Positions 28,141 through 37,387 of a stretch of 64,000 bases of DNA are shown in pieces. The notes below the pieces were generated by a model. It saw only the letters and a program-made list of their open reading frames with translations. It searched no databases and was not told the origin of the DNA. A program made the position numbers and the translations under genes. This stretch comes from DATGZX01 sp035296965 (lineage in GTDB: Bacteria; Planctomycetota; Planctomycetia; Gemmatales; Gemmataceae), in contig DATGZX010000383.1 in NCBI GenBank assembly GCA_035296965.1, positions 1 through 64,000 of the forward strand, given 5' to 3'. The stretch's first letter is position 1, and every line of letters starts with the position of its first letter.

Positions 28141-28503
28141 ATGAAAAACGTGACCGCCTTGGGCAAAATGACGATTTTCTATGTTCCCTCGCACAAGCTC
28201 GATGCGCCGAGTACCGTGGGCGAACAAACCGCGCGGGCCAGGATACATGACTTCCTCATGCAGCATTATAAGGCTTATACGCACACCCCGTCCCCGGTAA
28301 AAGGATTTTGGCTGAGTCGGGAACGGGTCGTCTTGCACGACGTGCTCGAACGCTTCGAAGTCTCGTTTGGCTCGGAGAGCGCCTTTCGCCGCCTCGTGCT
28401 TTTCCTTCACGAACTCTGCCGCATGCTGGGGGAAGAAGCTATCTATCTCACTCGCGGCGAACAGAGCTTTCTGGTAAACCGTGACAAGAACCCTTCATCT
28501 TGA
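28141..28503 (+). CDS. Hypothetical protein, about 120 residues
   Basis: 120 residues from the ATG at 28141, preceded by GGAG with suitable spacing; an in-frame ATG at 28123 has none. Soluble, with no signal peptide. The sequence alternates short strands (MTIFYVPS, RVVLHDVL, EAIYLTRGEQSFLVN) and a helix containing HELCRMLGEE. I do not recognise the family. It is divergent from the serpin and convergent with the TlpA-like lipoprotein. Confidence 0.7.
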   Translation: MKNVTALGKMTIFYVPSHKLDAPSTVGEQTARARIHDFLMQHYKAYTHTPSPVKGFWLSRERVVLHDVLERFEVSFGSESAFRRLVLFLHELCRMLGEEAIYLTRGEQSFLVNRDKNPSS

Positions 28504-28632
28504 GGATAGGCCAGGAGCCAGGGATGCGAACGAGAATGGGCGGGGAGCTTCTCGCTCCAAGGCTCTGCCATGAAACGGACTGCCAGGCTCCGCCAGCCGT
28601 TGGACGGACGAGCAAGGCGTGATCACTCACGG

Positions 28633-29676
28633 TCAATTCTTCGCCGCGGTAGCACCCTCCTCGAGCAGCAAGGACACGATGGCGTCGAGTTCGACAAGAG
28701 GATGGCTGCCGACGAGCCTGAGCCGGACCTTGCCAGAACGGTCAAGGAAGAGCGTCGTGGGGAAGGCCAACGTATCAGGTACGCAGTTTTGGGTCTTGTC
28801 GTCGCCGATCAGGCAAGGATACGACACATGATTTTTCTTGACGAAGTCCCGAAGCGCTGCCAAAGCCACGTTCGGTAGGCCTTGCTCGCAAGCGATGCCA
28901 ACGACCGCAAGGCCGGCGTCGCGATGCCTCTGCAGCAGTTCCACGAAGTGCGGAATTTCCTCCTTGCAGGGCGGGCACCAGGTTGCCCAGAAATCCACGA
29001 TCAGGACTTTGCCCGTGAAGTCTTTCTTGGTCACATTTTTGCCGTCAATATCGGGCAGCGCGAAATCGAATGCAAACGGTTCGTGCTGGGCAAGTAGTTC
29101 CTGAGCGTGCTGGCGCGCTCTAGCAAACATCTTGGCCGGTGGTTGCTTGATAAGCTGCTGGAACTCGGGAAGCTCGCGCAGCGATATCAATTCCGGGTCC
29201 CGGCCCAGTCTCTCTAGATCCGCAAAACCGTAGTCGAGCGCTTCCGTAAGGGCGGCCATGGCTTCGTCCGGGTGGCCGGAAACGGCTTGGGCGCAAGCCA
29301 CGTTATAAAACACACGAGGGGCCAGGAGCTTTTCCGTTTTGTTCAGTTCGGGATAAGCAGTGCACATCTGCCTCATGTAATTGCTTGACCCGACATACCA
29401 ATCCAGCGCCGTTTTTTTGTCGCCCCGCTGGCCGCTGACCATACCGAGGTCTTGGGTCGCCTGCACCATCAGCAACAATCCTTCTCGATTCGTAGGGTCA
29501 GCCTGCAGCAATCCTTCCAGCGTCGTCAAAGCAGACGCCGGGTCTTCATGCTGCATTTGCTTCTGTGCACGGGCTAGCGGATCGTCATCGGACTTGTCGG
29601 TGATGCTTTTGTCCTCCCTCGCGCAGCCTAGGAAGAGCACGAGAGCAATCGACAAGCCAAGGATATGTTTGGACAT
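28633..29676 (-). CDS. TlpA/ResA-like thioredoxin-fold lipoprotein with TPR region
   Basis: 347 residues from the ATG at 29676 (GGAG nine bases before it). Lipobox LFLGC near residue 18. Residues 35-190 contain TPR-like repeats (PASALTTLEGLLQADPTNREGLLLM; DEAMAALTEALDYGF). Residues 200-345 form a thioredoxin-like domain with the redox motif WCPPC in VLIVDFWATWCPPCKEEIPHF, and a cis-proline in FPTTLF. It probably reduces or isomerises disulfides, or acts in cytochrome c maturation, outside the inner membrane. TPR-TlpA fusions are common in planctomycetes. Confidence 0.88.
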   Translation of the reverse strand: MSKHILGLSIALVLFLGCAREDKSITDKSDDDPLARAQKQMQHEDPASALTTLEGLLQADPTNREGLLLMVQATQDLGMVSGQRGDKKTALDWYVGSSNYMRQMCTAYPELNKTEKLLAPRVFYNVACAQAVSGHPDEAMAALTEALDYGFADLERLGRDPELISLRELPEFQQLIKQPPAKMFARARQHAQELLAQHEPFAFDFALPDIDGKNVTKKDFTGKVLIVDFWATWCPPCKEEIPHFVELLQRHRDAGLAVVGIACEQGLPNVALAALRDFVKKNHVSYPCLIGDDKTQNCVPDTLAFPTTLFLDRSGKVRLRLVGSHPLVELDAIVSLLLEEGATAAKN

Positions 29677-30048
29677 GGGTCGTGACTCCATTCACCCGGG
29701 TAACCGTTATTCAGGCTTTGCTCCGTCAATTGCCAATATGTTGGGCGGCCGACAGATCGTTTGACCAGGAAGAGGAACTTCCCTCGTTCGTGTTTCGAGG
29801 AGATTGAGTCACGCAAACAACGCAATATGGCTGCGCGATCAACCGGTTGTCAAGTGCGGCTGGGTCGTTCCCATTTTCACGCATTCTACTCAGAATGATT
29901 CGCCAACCACTAGCTTCGAATGATTCCGGCTGAGGAAGCTGCTACCTGCCTCAGATCGAAAAACGTTGAAGGCGGTCGTAGCCTGGCGTAAACTCATGCG
30001 CTGGCGAGGTGACTGGAGCCCAAATGCGGCTACGACAAGGTGACGTGT
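29677..30048. other. Divergent intergenic region
   Basis: 372 bases between the TlpA-like gene (minus) and the FG-GAP gene (plus). No ORF, tRNA or strong repeat was recognised. It should hold both promoters. AAGGTGA just before 30049 is the ribosome site of the plus gene. Confidence 0.5.
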
Positions 30049-31632
30049 ATGTCTCGTCAACTGGGTTGGCAGCAATTGCGCGGTTGGTGGCTGGTCTCTC
30101 TTGCCTTGATCGCTCTGGGTACCACGGCCACCGCGACCACCATCTACCTCAGCCGACCAACATCGATCGAGGCGACTGCAAAATCGGCCGACGCTGTTGC
30201 ATCGGCTTCACCACCCAGGACCTATCGATCTTCCTTTCAGATTCAATATTTCTGCACGCGCTGCCACGCCTATCCTCCTGCCGACTCGTTCCCTCGATTT
30301 GCCTGGAAGCAGGAGGTTGAGCAAGCTTACCAGTTTTTTGCGCAGTCCGGATTGGCTATGCAGGCCCCGCCGTTTGAGCAAGTACTCGGCTACTACCAGG
30401 ACAACGCGCCTGTCGAGTTGCCCTTGCCTGCCATTGTGAGGGCAACGAACCCGATGCCTTTGCAGTTTCGGCGCACCGACGTTGCTCCACCTGTGGAGGT
30501 CACCGCGCCGGCCGTGGCCAATGTCAGTCTCGTGCATCTTTTTGACGAGCGCAGGTTGGACGTGCTGGCTTGCGACATGCGTGCTGGCCTGGTGATGGCT
30601 CTAAGCCCGTACGCGCAGGCCCCGGCCTGGAAAGTGTTGGGCAGAGTACCTAACCCGGCCCATGCGGAAGTCATCGACCTCGATGGCGATGGTGTGAAGG
30701 ATATCCTGGTGGCCAACCTGGGAAGCATGGAGCCCACCGACCGCCGCACCGGCAGCGTTGTGTGGCTGCGCGGGAGTCCGGATGGCCGGTTCACGCCGGT
30801 TACGATCCTGGACGGGATCGGCCGGGTTGCAGACGTCCAGGCTGCCGACTTCCGAGGCGTGGGCAAGCTTGATCTCGTGGTAGCCGCATTCGGTTGGCGC
30901 AAGACCGGCGAGGTGATTTATCTGGAGAACCGGACCACGGACTGGTCGCACCCTGTCTTTGTGCCGCATGTTCTCGACGATCGCCATGGAGCCATTCACG
31001 TGCCCGTCGGCGACATCAATGGGGACGGCCGGCCCGATTTTGTCGCCCTTATCAGTCAGGAGCACGAGACCATCGTGGCCTTCTTGAACGAGGGCGGCGG
31101 CCATTTCCGCAAGGAAACCATTTATGCGGGACCGCACCCTGCCTATGGGTCGACGGGGATTCAATTGGCAGACCTCAATGGCGACGGCAAGCTCGACGTG
31201 CTTTACACCAACGGCGATTCGATGGATGAGCCCCACGTTTTGAAGCCCTACCATGGCATCCAATGGCTAGAGAACCAAGGGCGCTATCCCTTCGTGCATC
31301 ACCCGATTACCCCGATGCCAGGGGTGCACCGCGCAGTTGCAGCCGACTTTCGCGGCACGGGCAAGCTGGACATCGTGGCCGTGAGCTTCCTTCCCAGCTC
31401 TCATTTTCCACAGCGCGCGCAGCTTGGTCTGGATGCCGTGATTTACCTACAGCAGATTGCGCCCGGGCAGTTCGCGCGTCATTCTTTGGAGACCTCGACG
31501 TGCGACCACGTGTCGTGTTTCGCGGGCGATATCTTCGGTAGCGGCAAGATCGATCTGGTGACCGGTAATCTCGTTTCCGGCCCGGCCAACTCTGCGCTGA
31601 CGATCTGGAAGAACTCCGGCGAAGGCCGTTAA
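30049..31632 (+). CDS. FG-GAP/VCBS repeat protein with a c-type haem motif
   Basis: 527 residues from the ATG at 30049 (AAGGTGA upstream; GTG at 30040 also in frame). One membrane anchor or signal helix at about 14-34. CTRCH at about 70-74 is a CxxCH haem-binding motif, so the protein is probably periplasmic. From about 200 on, at least six FG-GAP/VCBS blades repeat (DLDGDGVKDILVANLGS, DFRGVGKLDLVVAAFG, DINGDGRPDFVALI, DLNGDGKLDVLYTNGD, DFRGTGKLDIVAVSF, DIFGSGKIDLVTGNL), each with a calcium-binding DxDxDG-type loop. It is a beta propeller likely involved in binding or electron-transfer scaffolding; no enzyme activity can be assigned. Confidence 0.85.
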   Translation: MSRQLGWQQLRGWWLVSLALIALGTTATATTIYLSRPTSIEATAKSADAVASASPPRTYRSSFQIQYFCTRCHAYPPADSFPRFAWKQEVEQAYQFFAQSGLAMQAPPFEQVLGYYQDNAPVELPLPAIVRATNPMPLQFRRTDVAPPVEVTAPAVANVSLVHLFDERRLDVLACDMRAGLVMALSPYAQAPAWKVLGRVPNPAHAEVIDLDGDGVKDILVANLGSMEPTDRRTGSVVWLRGSPDGRFTPVTILDGIGRVADVQAADFRGVGKLDLVVAAFGWRKTGEVIYLENRTTDWSHPVFVPHVLDDRHGAIHVPVGDINGDGRPDFVALISQEHETIVAFLNEGGGHFRKETIYAGPHPAYGSTGIQLADLNGDGKLDVLYTNGDSMDEPHVLKPYHGIQWLENQGRYPFVHHPITPMPGVHRAVAADFRGTGKLDIVAVSFLPSSHFPQRAQLGLDAVIYLQQIAPGQFARHSLETSTCDHVSCFAGDIFGSGKIDLVTGNLVSGPANSALTIWKNSGEGR

Positions 31633-32002
31633 GCGGAAGAAATCTGCGACCGGTTCAAGGTCGGGCGTCCAGATGGTTCTTTCAGTCGCAGCCAAACAAT
31701 TCATCGGCGGCCGCAATCTGCCGGTTTTCAAGGTTTGCAATGGGCCGAATCGCTTGTTCAGATCCGAATTGTGACATAGAATTGTCAGAGTAATTCCATC
31801 GCAGTTGGTAGGTGTGGGGGTCGAGCCGGCAATGCTGCCGAGTTCTGCCCTCTTTTTGTTGCGCGGCCCTTTGGATCAGGTCGAGCGCCCAAAGTGTACT
31901 GGCAATCGTCCTCTCTTCTCTTCAGTGCATCTCCGCAAGAAATGGACTTCCCAGCCTGTATACGCGATGCCGTCGGGGATCGGCCGGAGAAGGAGTCGTT
32001 CC
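31633..32002. other. Intergenic region before the hybrid kinase
   Basis: 370 bases. The kinase frame is open from 31805, but the first 66 codons lack family resemblance. GAAGGAG before 32003 marks the likely start. No repeat or RNA was recognised. Confidence 0.45.
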
Positions 32003-33928
32003 ATGCCCGCATCGTCCCGTCCCAGGATCCTCTATGTTGACGACGAAGAGGCCAATCGTCGCGCATTCTCGTGGATTCTGCAGAGTGAAGGCTTTGAGGT
32101 GAGCGAGGCGGCTACGGGCGACGAGGCACTCCGGTTGGCAGCCGAGCGGCCTGACCTGGTGATCCTCGACGTCAACCTGCCCGACATCAACGGCTTCGAA
32201 GTCTGCAGGCGACTCAAATCCCATCCGGCTACCACAACCATCCCGATACTGCACATTTCCGCGATATTCGTGAAAGCTGGCGACAAGAAACAGGGACTCG
32301 AAGGCGGGGCCGATGGTTATTTGACCAAACCTGTCGATCCCGAGGAGATTGTCGCTCACGTCAGGGCCCTGCTGAGAATCCACGAGGCGGAGGAAACTGC
32401 GCGGACGATCGCCCGGCAGTGGCACGCTACATTCGATGCCCTCCGCGATGCAGTGGCCGTTCTCGATGAGCATGGCACGATCATTCGCTGCAATCGGGCT
32501 CTGGCCCAACTTCTTGACAGTGACGTAGCCGATTTGCTGAATCGAGACTATCGTGATGTTCTTCAGACAGCGTTGAGCCCGGTTGAGGTCGATTCCCTGA
32601 CACGGTTCGTGCGTGCAGATTATCGGGAGGTGAGCGAAGTCCGTCTGGCAGACCGCTGGTATCTTCTGACCGTGGATCCGGTGCTTGACGACCGAGGCAG
32701 CACTGTCGGCAGTGTCCATTTGCTTGCCGACATCACCGAGCAAAAACGCCTAGAGGAGCAACTACGGCAGGCGCTCAAGATGGAAGCGCTGGGCCGGCTG
32801 GCAGGAGGCGTGGCCCATGACTTTAACAACCTGCTGGCAGCTATCACCGGGAATGCCGCTTTGGCGCTGGCTGAAATGGCTGAGTCCGACCCGCACAAAG
32901 AAGCACTTTCCACGATTGAGAGAGCTGCCTGGCGGGCGGCAGAACTGGTTCGGCAGCTTCTGTCGTTCTCTCGGCAATCTGCACTCCGGCGCCGGCCGGT
33001 GCAACTCAACGACTGCGTCACGGAGACTTTGGCCTTATTAGCGCGGGCCATCGATCCGCGCATCCTAGTCGAGGTGCGTACGTCGGCCGACCTTTGGTTG
33101 GTGCAAGGAGAGCCTAGCCAAATCAATCAGGTGCTGATGAATCTCTGCCTCAACGCTCGCGATGCCATGCCCGAAGGAGGAAAACTCGTTATCTCCACGC
33201 AGAATGTGGAGGTGGACCGGGCGCTGGTCCGGCGTCACGTAGACGCCCGACCGGGACAGTTCGTCCGCGTGCAGGTGGAAGATACCGGTCATGGCATTCC
33301 GCCGGAATCGCTGGCACGCATCTTCGAACCCTTCTTTACGACGAAGGAGCCAGGCCGCGGTACCGGCCTGGGCCTGGCGACGGTTTTCGGGATCGTCAAG
33401 CAGCACCAGGGCTGGGTTGAATGTTCGAGCACGGTCCGCCAGGGCACACGATTCGAGTTTTACTTGCCTCGCGAAACGCAGCCGAACTCTCCTCCCCTGG
33501 CAGCCTTACTGCCAACCTTTGCTCGGGGTCGGCAAGAGACGATCCTACTCGTCGACGACGAACCTACAGTTCGCGACCTGGGCCGTAGCATCCTGCAGCA
33601 TTATGGCTATGAAGTCCTGGTTGCTTCCGACGGTCTGGAAGCGATTGAAATGTACGAACGGCTGCGAGAAAAGATCGACTTGGTTATTCTCGATATCACG
33701 ATGCCGCAGCTCTCGGGACGCGACGCGTACCGGCGCATCGTGCAAATCAATCCCAAGGTGCGCGTGCTTTTCGCCAGCGGCTATTTCGGAGACCAGCCCG
33801 TGGCCATAGGAGCGGAAGTTCTTGACACGATCGATAAGCCATACCGCGTCCATGACCTGGTCAACAGGGTTCGGGCGATCCTGGACCGCGATTTGAGTGA
33901 AGCTGCTCCTTCATCGGACAAGGCCTGA
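32003..33928 (+). CDS. Hybrid histidine kinase: receiver-PAS-HisKA-HATPase-receiver
   Basis: 641 residues from the ATG at 32003 (AAGGAG upstream). Receiver 1 (about 8-125) has YVDDEE, LDVNLPDINGF with the phospho-acceptor Asp, and TKP. A PAS domain (about 150-255) ends in DITEQKRLEEQLRQ. The H-box GGVAHDFNNLLAAI holds the phosphorylated histidine. HATPase (about 375-495) has N-box NLCLNARDAM, DTGHGIP, FFTTK and GTGLGLA. Receiver 2 (about 515-630) has LLVDDEP and LDITMPQLSG. No transmembrane helix, so a cytosolic sensor. Bracketing receivers suggest a phosphorelay. There is no adjacent separate regulator; its output is unknown. Confidence 0.94.
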   Translation: MPASSRPRILYVDDEEANRRAFSWILQSEGFEVSEAATGDEALRLAAERPDLVILDVNLPDINGFEVCRRLKSHPATTTIPILHISAIFVKAGDKKQGLEGGADGYLTKPVDPEEIVAHVRALLRIHEAEETARTIARQWHATFDALRDAVAVLDEHGTIIRCNRALAQLLDSDVADLLNRDYRDVLQTALSPVEVDSLTRFVRADYREVSEVRLADRWYLLTVDPVLDDRGSTVGSVHLLADITEQKRLEEQLRQALKMEALGRLAGGVAHDFNNLLAAITGNAALALAEMAESDPHKEALSTIERAAWRAAELVRQLLSFSRQSALRRRPVQLNDCVTETLALLARAIDPRILVEVRTSADLWLVQGEPSQINQVLMNLCLNARDAMPEGGKLVISTQNVEVDRALVRRHVDARPGQFVRVQVEDTGHGIPPESLARIFEPFFTTKEPGRGTGLGLATVFGIVKQHQGWVECSSTVRQGTRFEFYLPRETQPNSPPLAALLPTFARGRQETILLVDDEPTVRDLGRSILQHYGYEVLVASDGLEAIEMYERLREKIDLVILDITMPQLSGRDAYRRIVQINPKVRVLFASGYFGDQPVAIGAEVLDTIDKPYRVHDLVNRVRAILDRDLSEAAPSSDKA

Positions 33929-34186
33929 AGAAGGCGCGCATCAAGCGGTCCTTTCAAGAAGCTCAAGGCTCAGAAGAACATGCCCATCTCTGTGCCAGGA
34001 CGGTGCGCAATGCAGGTTGAGTATTGCAACCCTGGGAATATCCTTGACAATAGAATGTGGCGGCGAAAGCTTCTATCTGGTCAGACCACTTCGGCATGAA
34101 AAGCAGATGTCGAAAGTTCCGCCTTGGCCCGCGAAAGAAACCTACCCAACGCGTTATTCGCTCTGCTGGGCTCCCGGAGTTGATTG

Positions 34187-37100
34187 ATGCGACCGAATCT
34201 CCCCCTGGCCTGCCTTGTCGCCCTGGTGACCTTGACGTGCACTTTTGCCTGCCTGCCTGCCGACGAGACCGCGAAAAGCCCCGCGCTGCCCCCGCCCGCA
34301 CGACGGCCCGTCGACTTCATCAAGGAAATCCAGCCCATCTTTGCCCGGAACTGTTATCGCTGCCACGGCGACAAGAAGCAGAAAAGCAGCTACCGTCTGG
34401 ACGTGAAGGCGGTGGCACTCAAAGGTGGCGACATCGGCCGAGCCATCATTCCCGGCAACAGCGCGGACAGCCCTCTGATTCACTACGTGGCCGGCCTCAA
34501 CCCCGATCAGCAAATGCCGCCGAGCGGCACCCGGCTAACTGCAGAACAAATCGGCTTGCTGCGTGCGTGGATCGACCAGGGTGCGACTTGGCCCGAAACG
34601 GCGGCAGACACGCAGCGCGATCAGCAGAAATGGTGGTCGCTCCGGCCCTTGTCGTGCCCGTTGCCCCCAAAACTGAGTGCAACGAACGCAAGCTGGGCGC
34701 GCAATCCTATCGACGCCTTCATCCTCGCAAAACTTCGGGAAAAAGATCTGGCGCCGGCACCGGAGGCGGAGCGCCGCACTCTGATTCGAAGGCTCTATTT
34801 CGATCTCATCGGCCTGCCGCCAACATTCGAAGAGAACGAAGCATTCGTCGCCGACCGGGACCCGCTTGCCTATGAAAAACTGGTCGACCGGCTCCTCGAC
34901 TCTCCGCACTACGGGGAGCGCTGGGCCCGCCACTGGCTCGATGTAGTCCATTTCGGCGAGACGCACGGCTACGACAAGGATAAGCCCCGACTTCATGCTT
35001 GGCCATATCGCGATTATGTCATCCGGGCCTTTAACACGGACAAGCCGTACTGGCGGTTCGTGCAGGAACAGCTTGCCGGCGACGTTCTCTTTCCGGATAC
35101 GGTAGACGGCGTGGAAGCCCTCGGTTTCATCGCGGCGGGCCCCTGGGATTTCATCGGCCATGCCGAGGTTCCGGAGACGAAGATCGACGGCAAAGTCGCC
35201 CGGCATCTGGATCGGGACGATATGGTGGCGAACACGATCAACACGTTCAGCAGCCTGACCGTGCACTGTGCTCAATGCCATAACCACAAGTTCGATCCCA
35301 TCCCGCAAGAGGACTACTACAGCTTGCAAGCGGTGTTCGCGGCCGTGGACCGAGCGGATAAGACGTACGATCTCGACTCAGTCGTGGCACGCGAACGTCG
35401 GACATTGACCGCCCATCTGCGGGATCTGGAACAGCAAAAGAAGGAAGTCGATCGACGGATCAAGCGGCTCGGCGGCCAGAAACTCGCGAATCTCGACCGG
35501 GAACTTGCAGAAGCCGCCCGGCCAGCGGGGGCGGGCCAACGGCCGGAGTTTGGCTATCACAGCGCGATCGAGGGCGAACCGAACCGTGTCAAGTGGGTGC
35601 AGGTGGACCTGGGTCGCAGCGTGTCGATTCAAAAAATCGTGATCACCGGCTGCTACGACGATTTCAATCAGATCGGCGCCGGCTTCGGCTTCCCTGTTCG
35701 TTACAAAATCGAGCTGGCCGACGATCCTGAATTCAAATCCAGGAAACAAATTGTCGCTGATCACACCGGCGCGGACGTTGCAAATCCGGGCACGGTCCCG
35801 CGAGTCATACCCGTACATGGCGGAGCAGCGCGCTATGTGCGTATGACGGCCACAAAACTGGCGCCGCGTGTGCACGACTACATTTTTGCACTGGCCGAGC
35901 TGAGCATTCTCGATGGCGCGGACAGAAACGTCGCTCTCCATGCCGGCGTGACGGCTCTCGATTCCATCGAGGCACCGCCGCGCTGGGCCAAGGCAAACCT
36001 GGTGGACGGCATCGCCTTCGGCCAGAACGGCCCTGGGCCGGCTGACATTTCCAGCCTGAAGGCTCGGCGGCAAGCGCTACTGGATCGTGCTCTGGACGGG
36101 CGGACCAAGTATGAGTTCGACGAGGTAGTCAAGCGTCTCGCCGAAATCCAGCGCGATCTCGCCCGGTTGCCGGCGCCTATGCAGGTGTACGCGGGCACCG
36201 TCCACTACGGCAGTGGGGCATTCAGGGGCATGGGAGCAAACGCCGGCCGGCCGCGGGCGATCCACATTCTGCTAAGAGGCGATGTCAAGAAGCCGGGCAA
36301 GGAAGTCGGGCCCGGGGCCTTGAGCGCTGTTACCGACTTGCGGGCGCGGTTTGACATACCGCCCGGACAGCCCGAGGGCGAACGCCGGGCCGCGCTGGCT
36401 CGCTGGCTCACGGACCGCAAGAACCCTCTGACCTGGCGCTCTATCGTCAATCGCGTCTGGCTTTATCATTTTGGCAGAGGCATCGTCGACACCCCCAACG
36501 ATTTTGGCCGGATGGGCCAGTTGCCCACTCATCCCGAATTGCTTGACTGGCTGGCAGCAAACTTCCGGGACGGTGGCCAGTCCCTCAAACAGTTGCACCG
36601 CTTGATGGTGACGAGCGCCACCTATCGCCAGGCTTCAACCGTCAATCCAGAGTTTGCACTCGTCGACGGTGGCAATGCTTATTGCTGGCGCATGAATCGG
36701 CGCCGGCTCGACGCGGAGGCGGTGCGCGACGGCTTCCTTTTCGTCAGTGGCAAACTGAACCTGGCCATGGGTGGGCCGAGTTTTCAGGACTTCGTCATCG
36801 ACAAACCCGAACATTCGCCCCACTATGAATATGGTCTGCACGATCCTGACGATCCTAAAACCCAACGGCGTTCAGTGTATCGGTTCCTGGTGCGCTCGCA
36901 ACAAGAGCCGTTCATGACCGCCCTCGATTGCGCCGATCCGTCGATGCTAGTGGATAAGAGGAACCAGACGATCACGCCGCTGCAGGCTCTCGCCCTCTTG
37001 AACGATCAACTAAGCGTCGTCATGGCCAAACATTTCGCCGAGCGTGTGGCCCGCGCTGGCGGTGATACAGCCGATCAGGTGACGACTGCGTTTCGGCTAG

Positions 37101-37222
37101 CGCTGGACCGATTGCCAAAACCCGATGAGCTTTCGCCGTTGGTCGCGTACACCAAGCAGTACGGCTTGTCCAACACCTGCAGAGTGATCCTCAATCTCAA
37201 TGAGTTCATTTTTGTGGATTGA
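34187..37222 (+). CDS. Planctomycete cytochrome-like DUF1549/DUF1553 protein with discoidin-like insert
   Basis: 1011 residues from the ATG at 34187 (GGAG seven bases before it; TTG at 34184 is next to it). Signal peptide at 1-22. PSCyt1 region with haem motif NCYRCHGDKKQ (about 51-61). DUF1549 (about 170-370) includes NPIDAFILAKLREKDLAPAPEA and GERWARHWLDVVHFGETHGYD. A second CAQCHNHKFDP (about 363-373) is another CxxCH. Residues 460-610 resemble a discoidin (F5/8 C) sugar-binding domain with KWVQVDLGRSVSIQKIVITG. DUF1553 (about 700-990) has RMGQLPTHPELLDWLA and RQEPF-like motifs. It pairs with the DUF1501 gene downstream, a widespread planctomycete arrangement of unknown function, probably at the cell envelope. 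Confidence 0.92.
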   Translation: MRPNLPLACLVALVTLTCTFACLPADETAKSPALPPPARRPVDFIKEIQPIFARNCYRCHGDKKQKSSYRLDVKAVALKGGDIGRAIIPGNSADSPLIHYVAGLNPDQQMPPSGTRLTAEQIGLLRAWIDQGATWPETAADTQRDQQKWWSLRPLSCPLPPKLSATNASWARNPIDAFILAKLREKDLAPAPEAERRTLIRRLYFDLIGLPPTFEENEAFVADRDPLAYEKLVDRLLDSPHYGERWARHWLDVVHFGETHGYDKDKPRLHAWPYRDYVIRAFNTDKPYWRFVQEQLAGDVLFPDTVDGVEALGFIAAGPWDFIGHAEVPETKIDGKVARHLDRDDMVANTINTFSSLTVHCAQCHNHKFDPIPQEDYYSLQAVFAAVDRADKTYDLDSVVARERRTLTAHLRDLEQQKKEVDRRIKRLGGQKLANLDRELAEAARPAGAGQRPEFGYHSAIEGEPNRVKWVQVDLGRSVSIQKIVITGCYDDFNQIGAGFGFPVRYKIELADDPEFKSRKQIVADHTGADVANPGTVPRVIPVHGGAARYVRMTATKLAPRVHDYIFALAELSILDGADRNVALHAGVTALDSIEAPPRWAKANLVDGIAFGQNGPGPADISSLKARRQALLDRALDGRTKYEFDEVVKRLAEIQRDLARLPAPMQVYAGTVHYGSGAFRGMGANAGRPRAIHILLRGDVKKPGKEVGPGALSAVTDLRARFDIPPGQPEGERRAALARWLTDRKNPLTWRSIVNRVWLYHFGRGIVDTPNDFGRMGQLPTHPELLDWLAANFRDGGQSLKQLHRLMVTSATYRQASTVNPEFALVDGGNAYCWRMNRRRLDAEAVRDGFLFVSGKLNLAMGGPSFQDFVIDKPEHSPHYEYGLHDPDDPKTQRRSVYRFLVRSQQEPFMTALDCADPSMLVDKRNQTITPLQALALLNDQLSVVMAKHFAERVARAGGDTADQVTTAFRLALDRLPKPDELSPLVAYTKQYGLSNTCRVILNLNEFIFVD

Positions 37223-37230
37223 GAAGCTGA

Positions 37231-37354
37231 CTATATGGCCGTGCGTGAATCGGCTGCTGGGGTTTGTGGGGCACGTTTGTAACGTGCCCAGACGCCGGCC
37301 AGCACGTTGAAAACGGGCCCCACAAATGCTGCCGAATTACGCACCGTCATATAG
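37231..37354. repeat. MITE-like inverted-repeat element A
   Basis: 124 bases bounded by CTATATGGCCGTGCGTGAAT and its approximate inverse ending CACCGTCATATAG. An inner palindrome GGGCACGTT-TGT-AACGTGCCC is enclosed by GTTTGTGGGGC/GCCCCACAAA. The ends match element B at 38879-38982, so this is a dispersed repeat and not only a terminator. It lies between the DUF1549/1553 and DUF1501 genes. Confidence 0.65.
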
Positions 37355-37387
37355 CCACGGGAACCGCGCCTAAAGGAAGTCGCCGCC

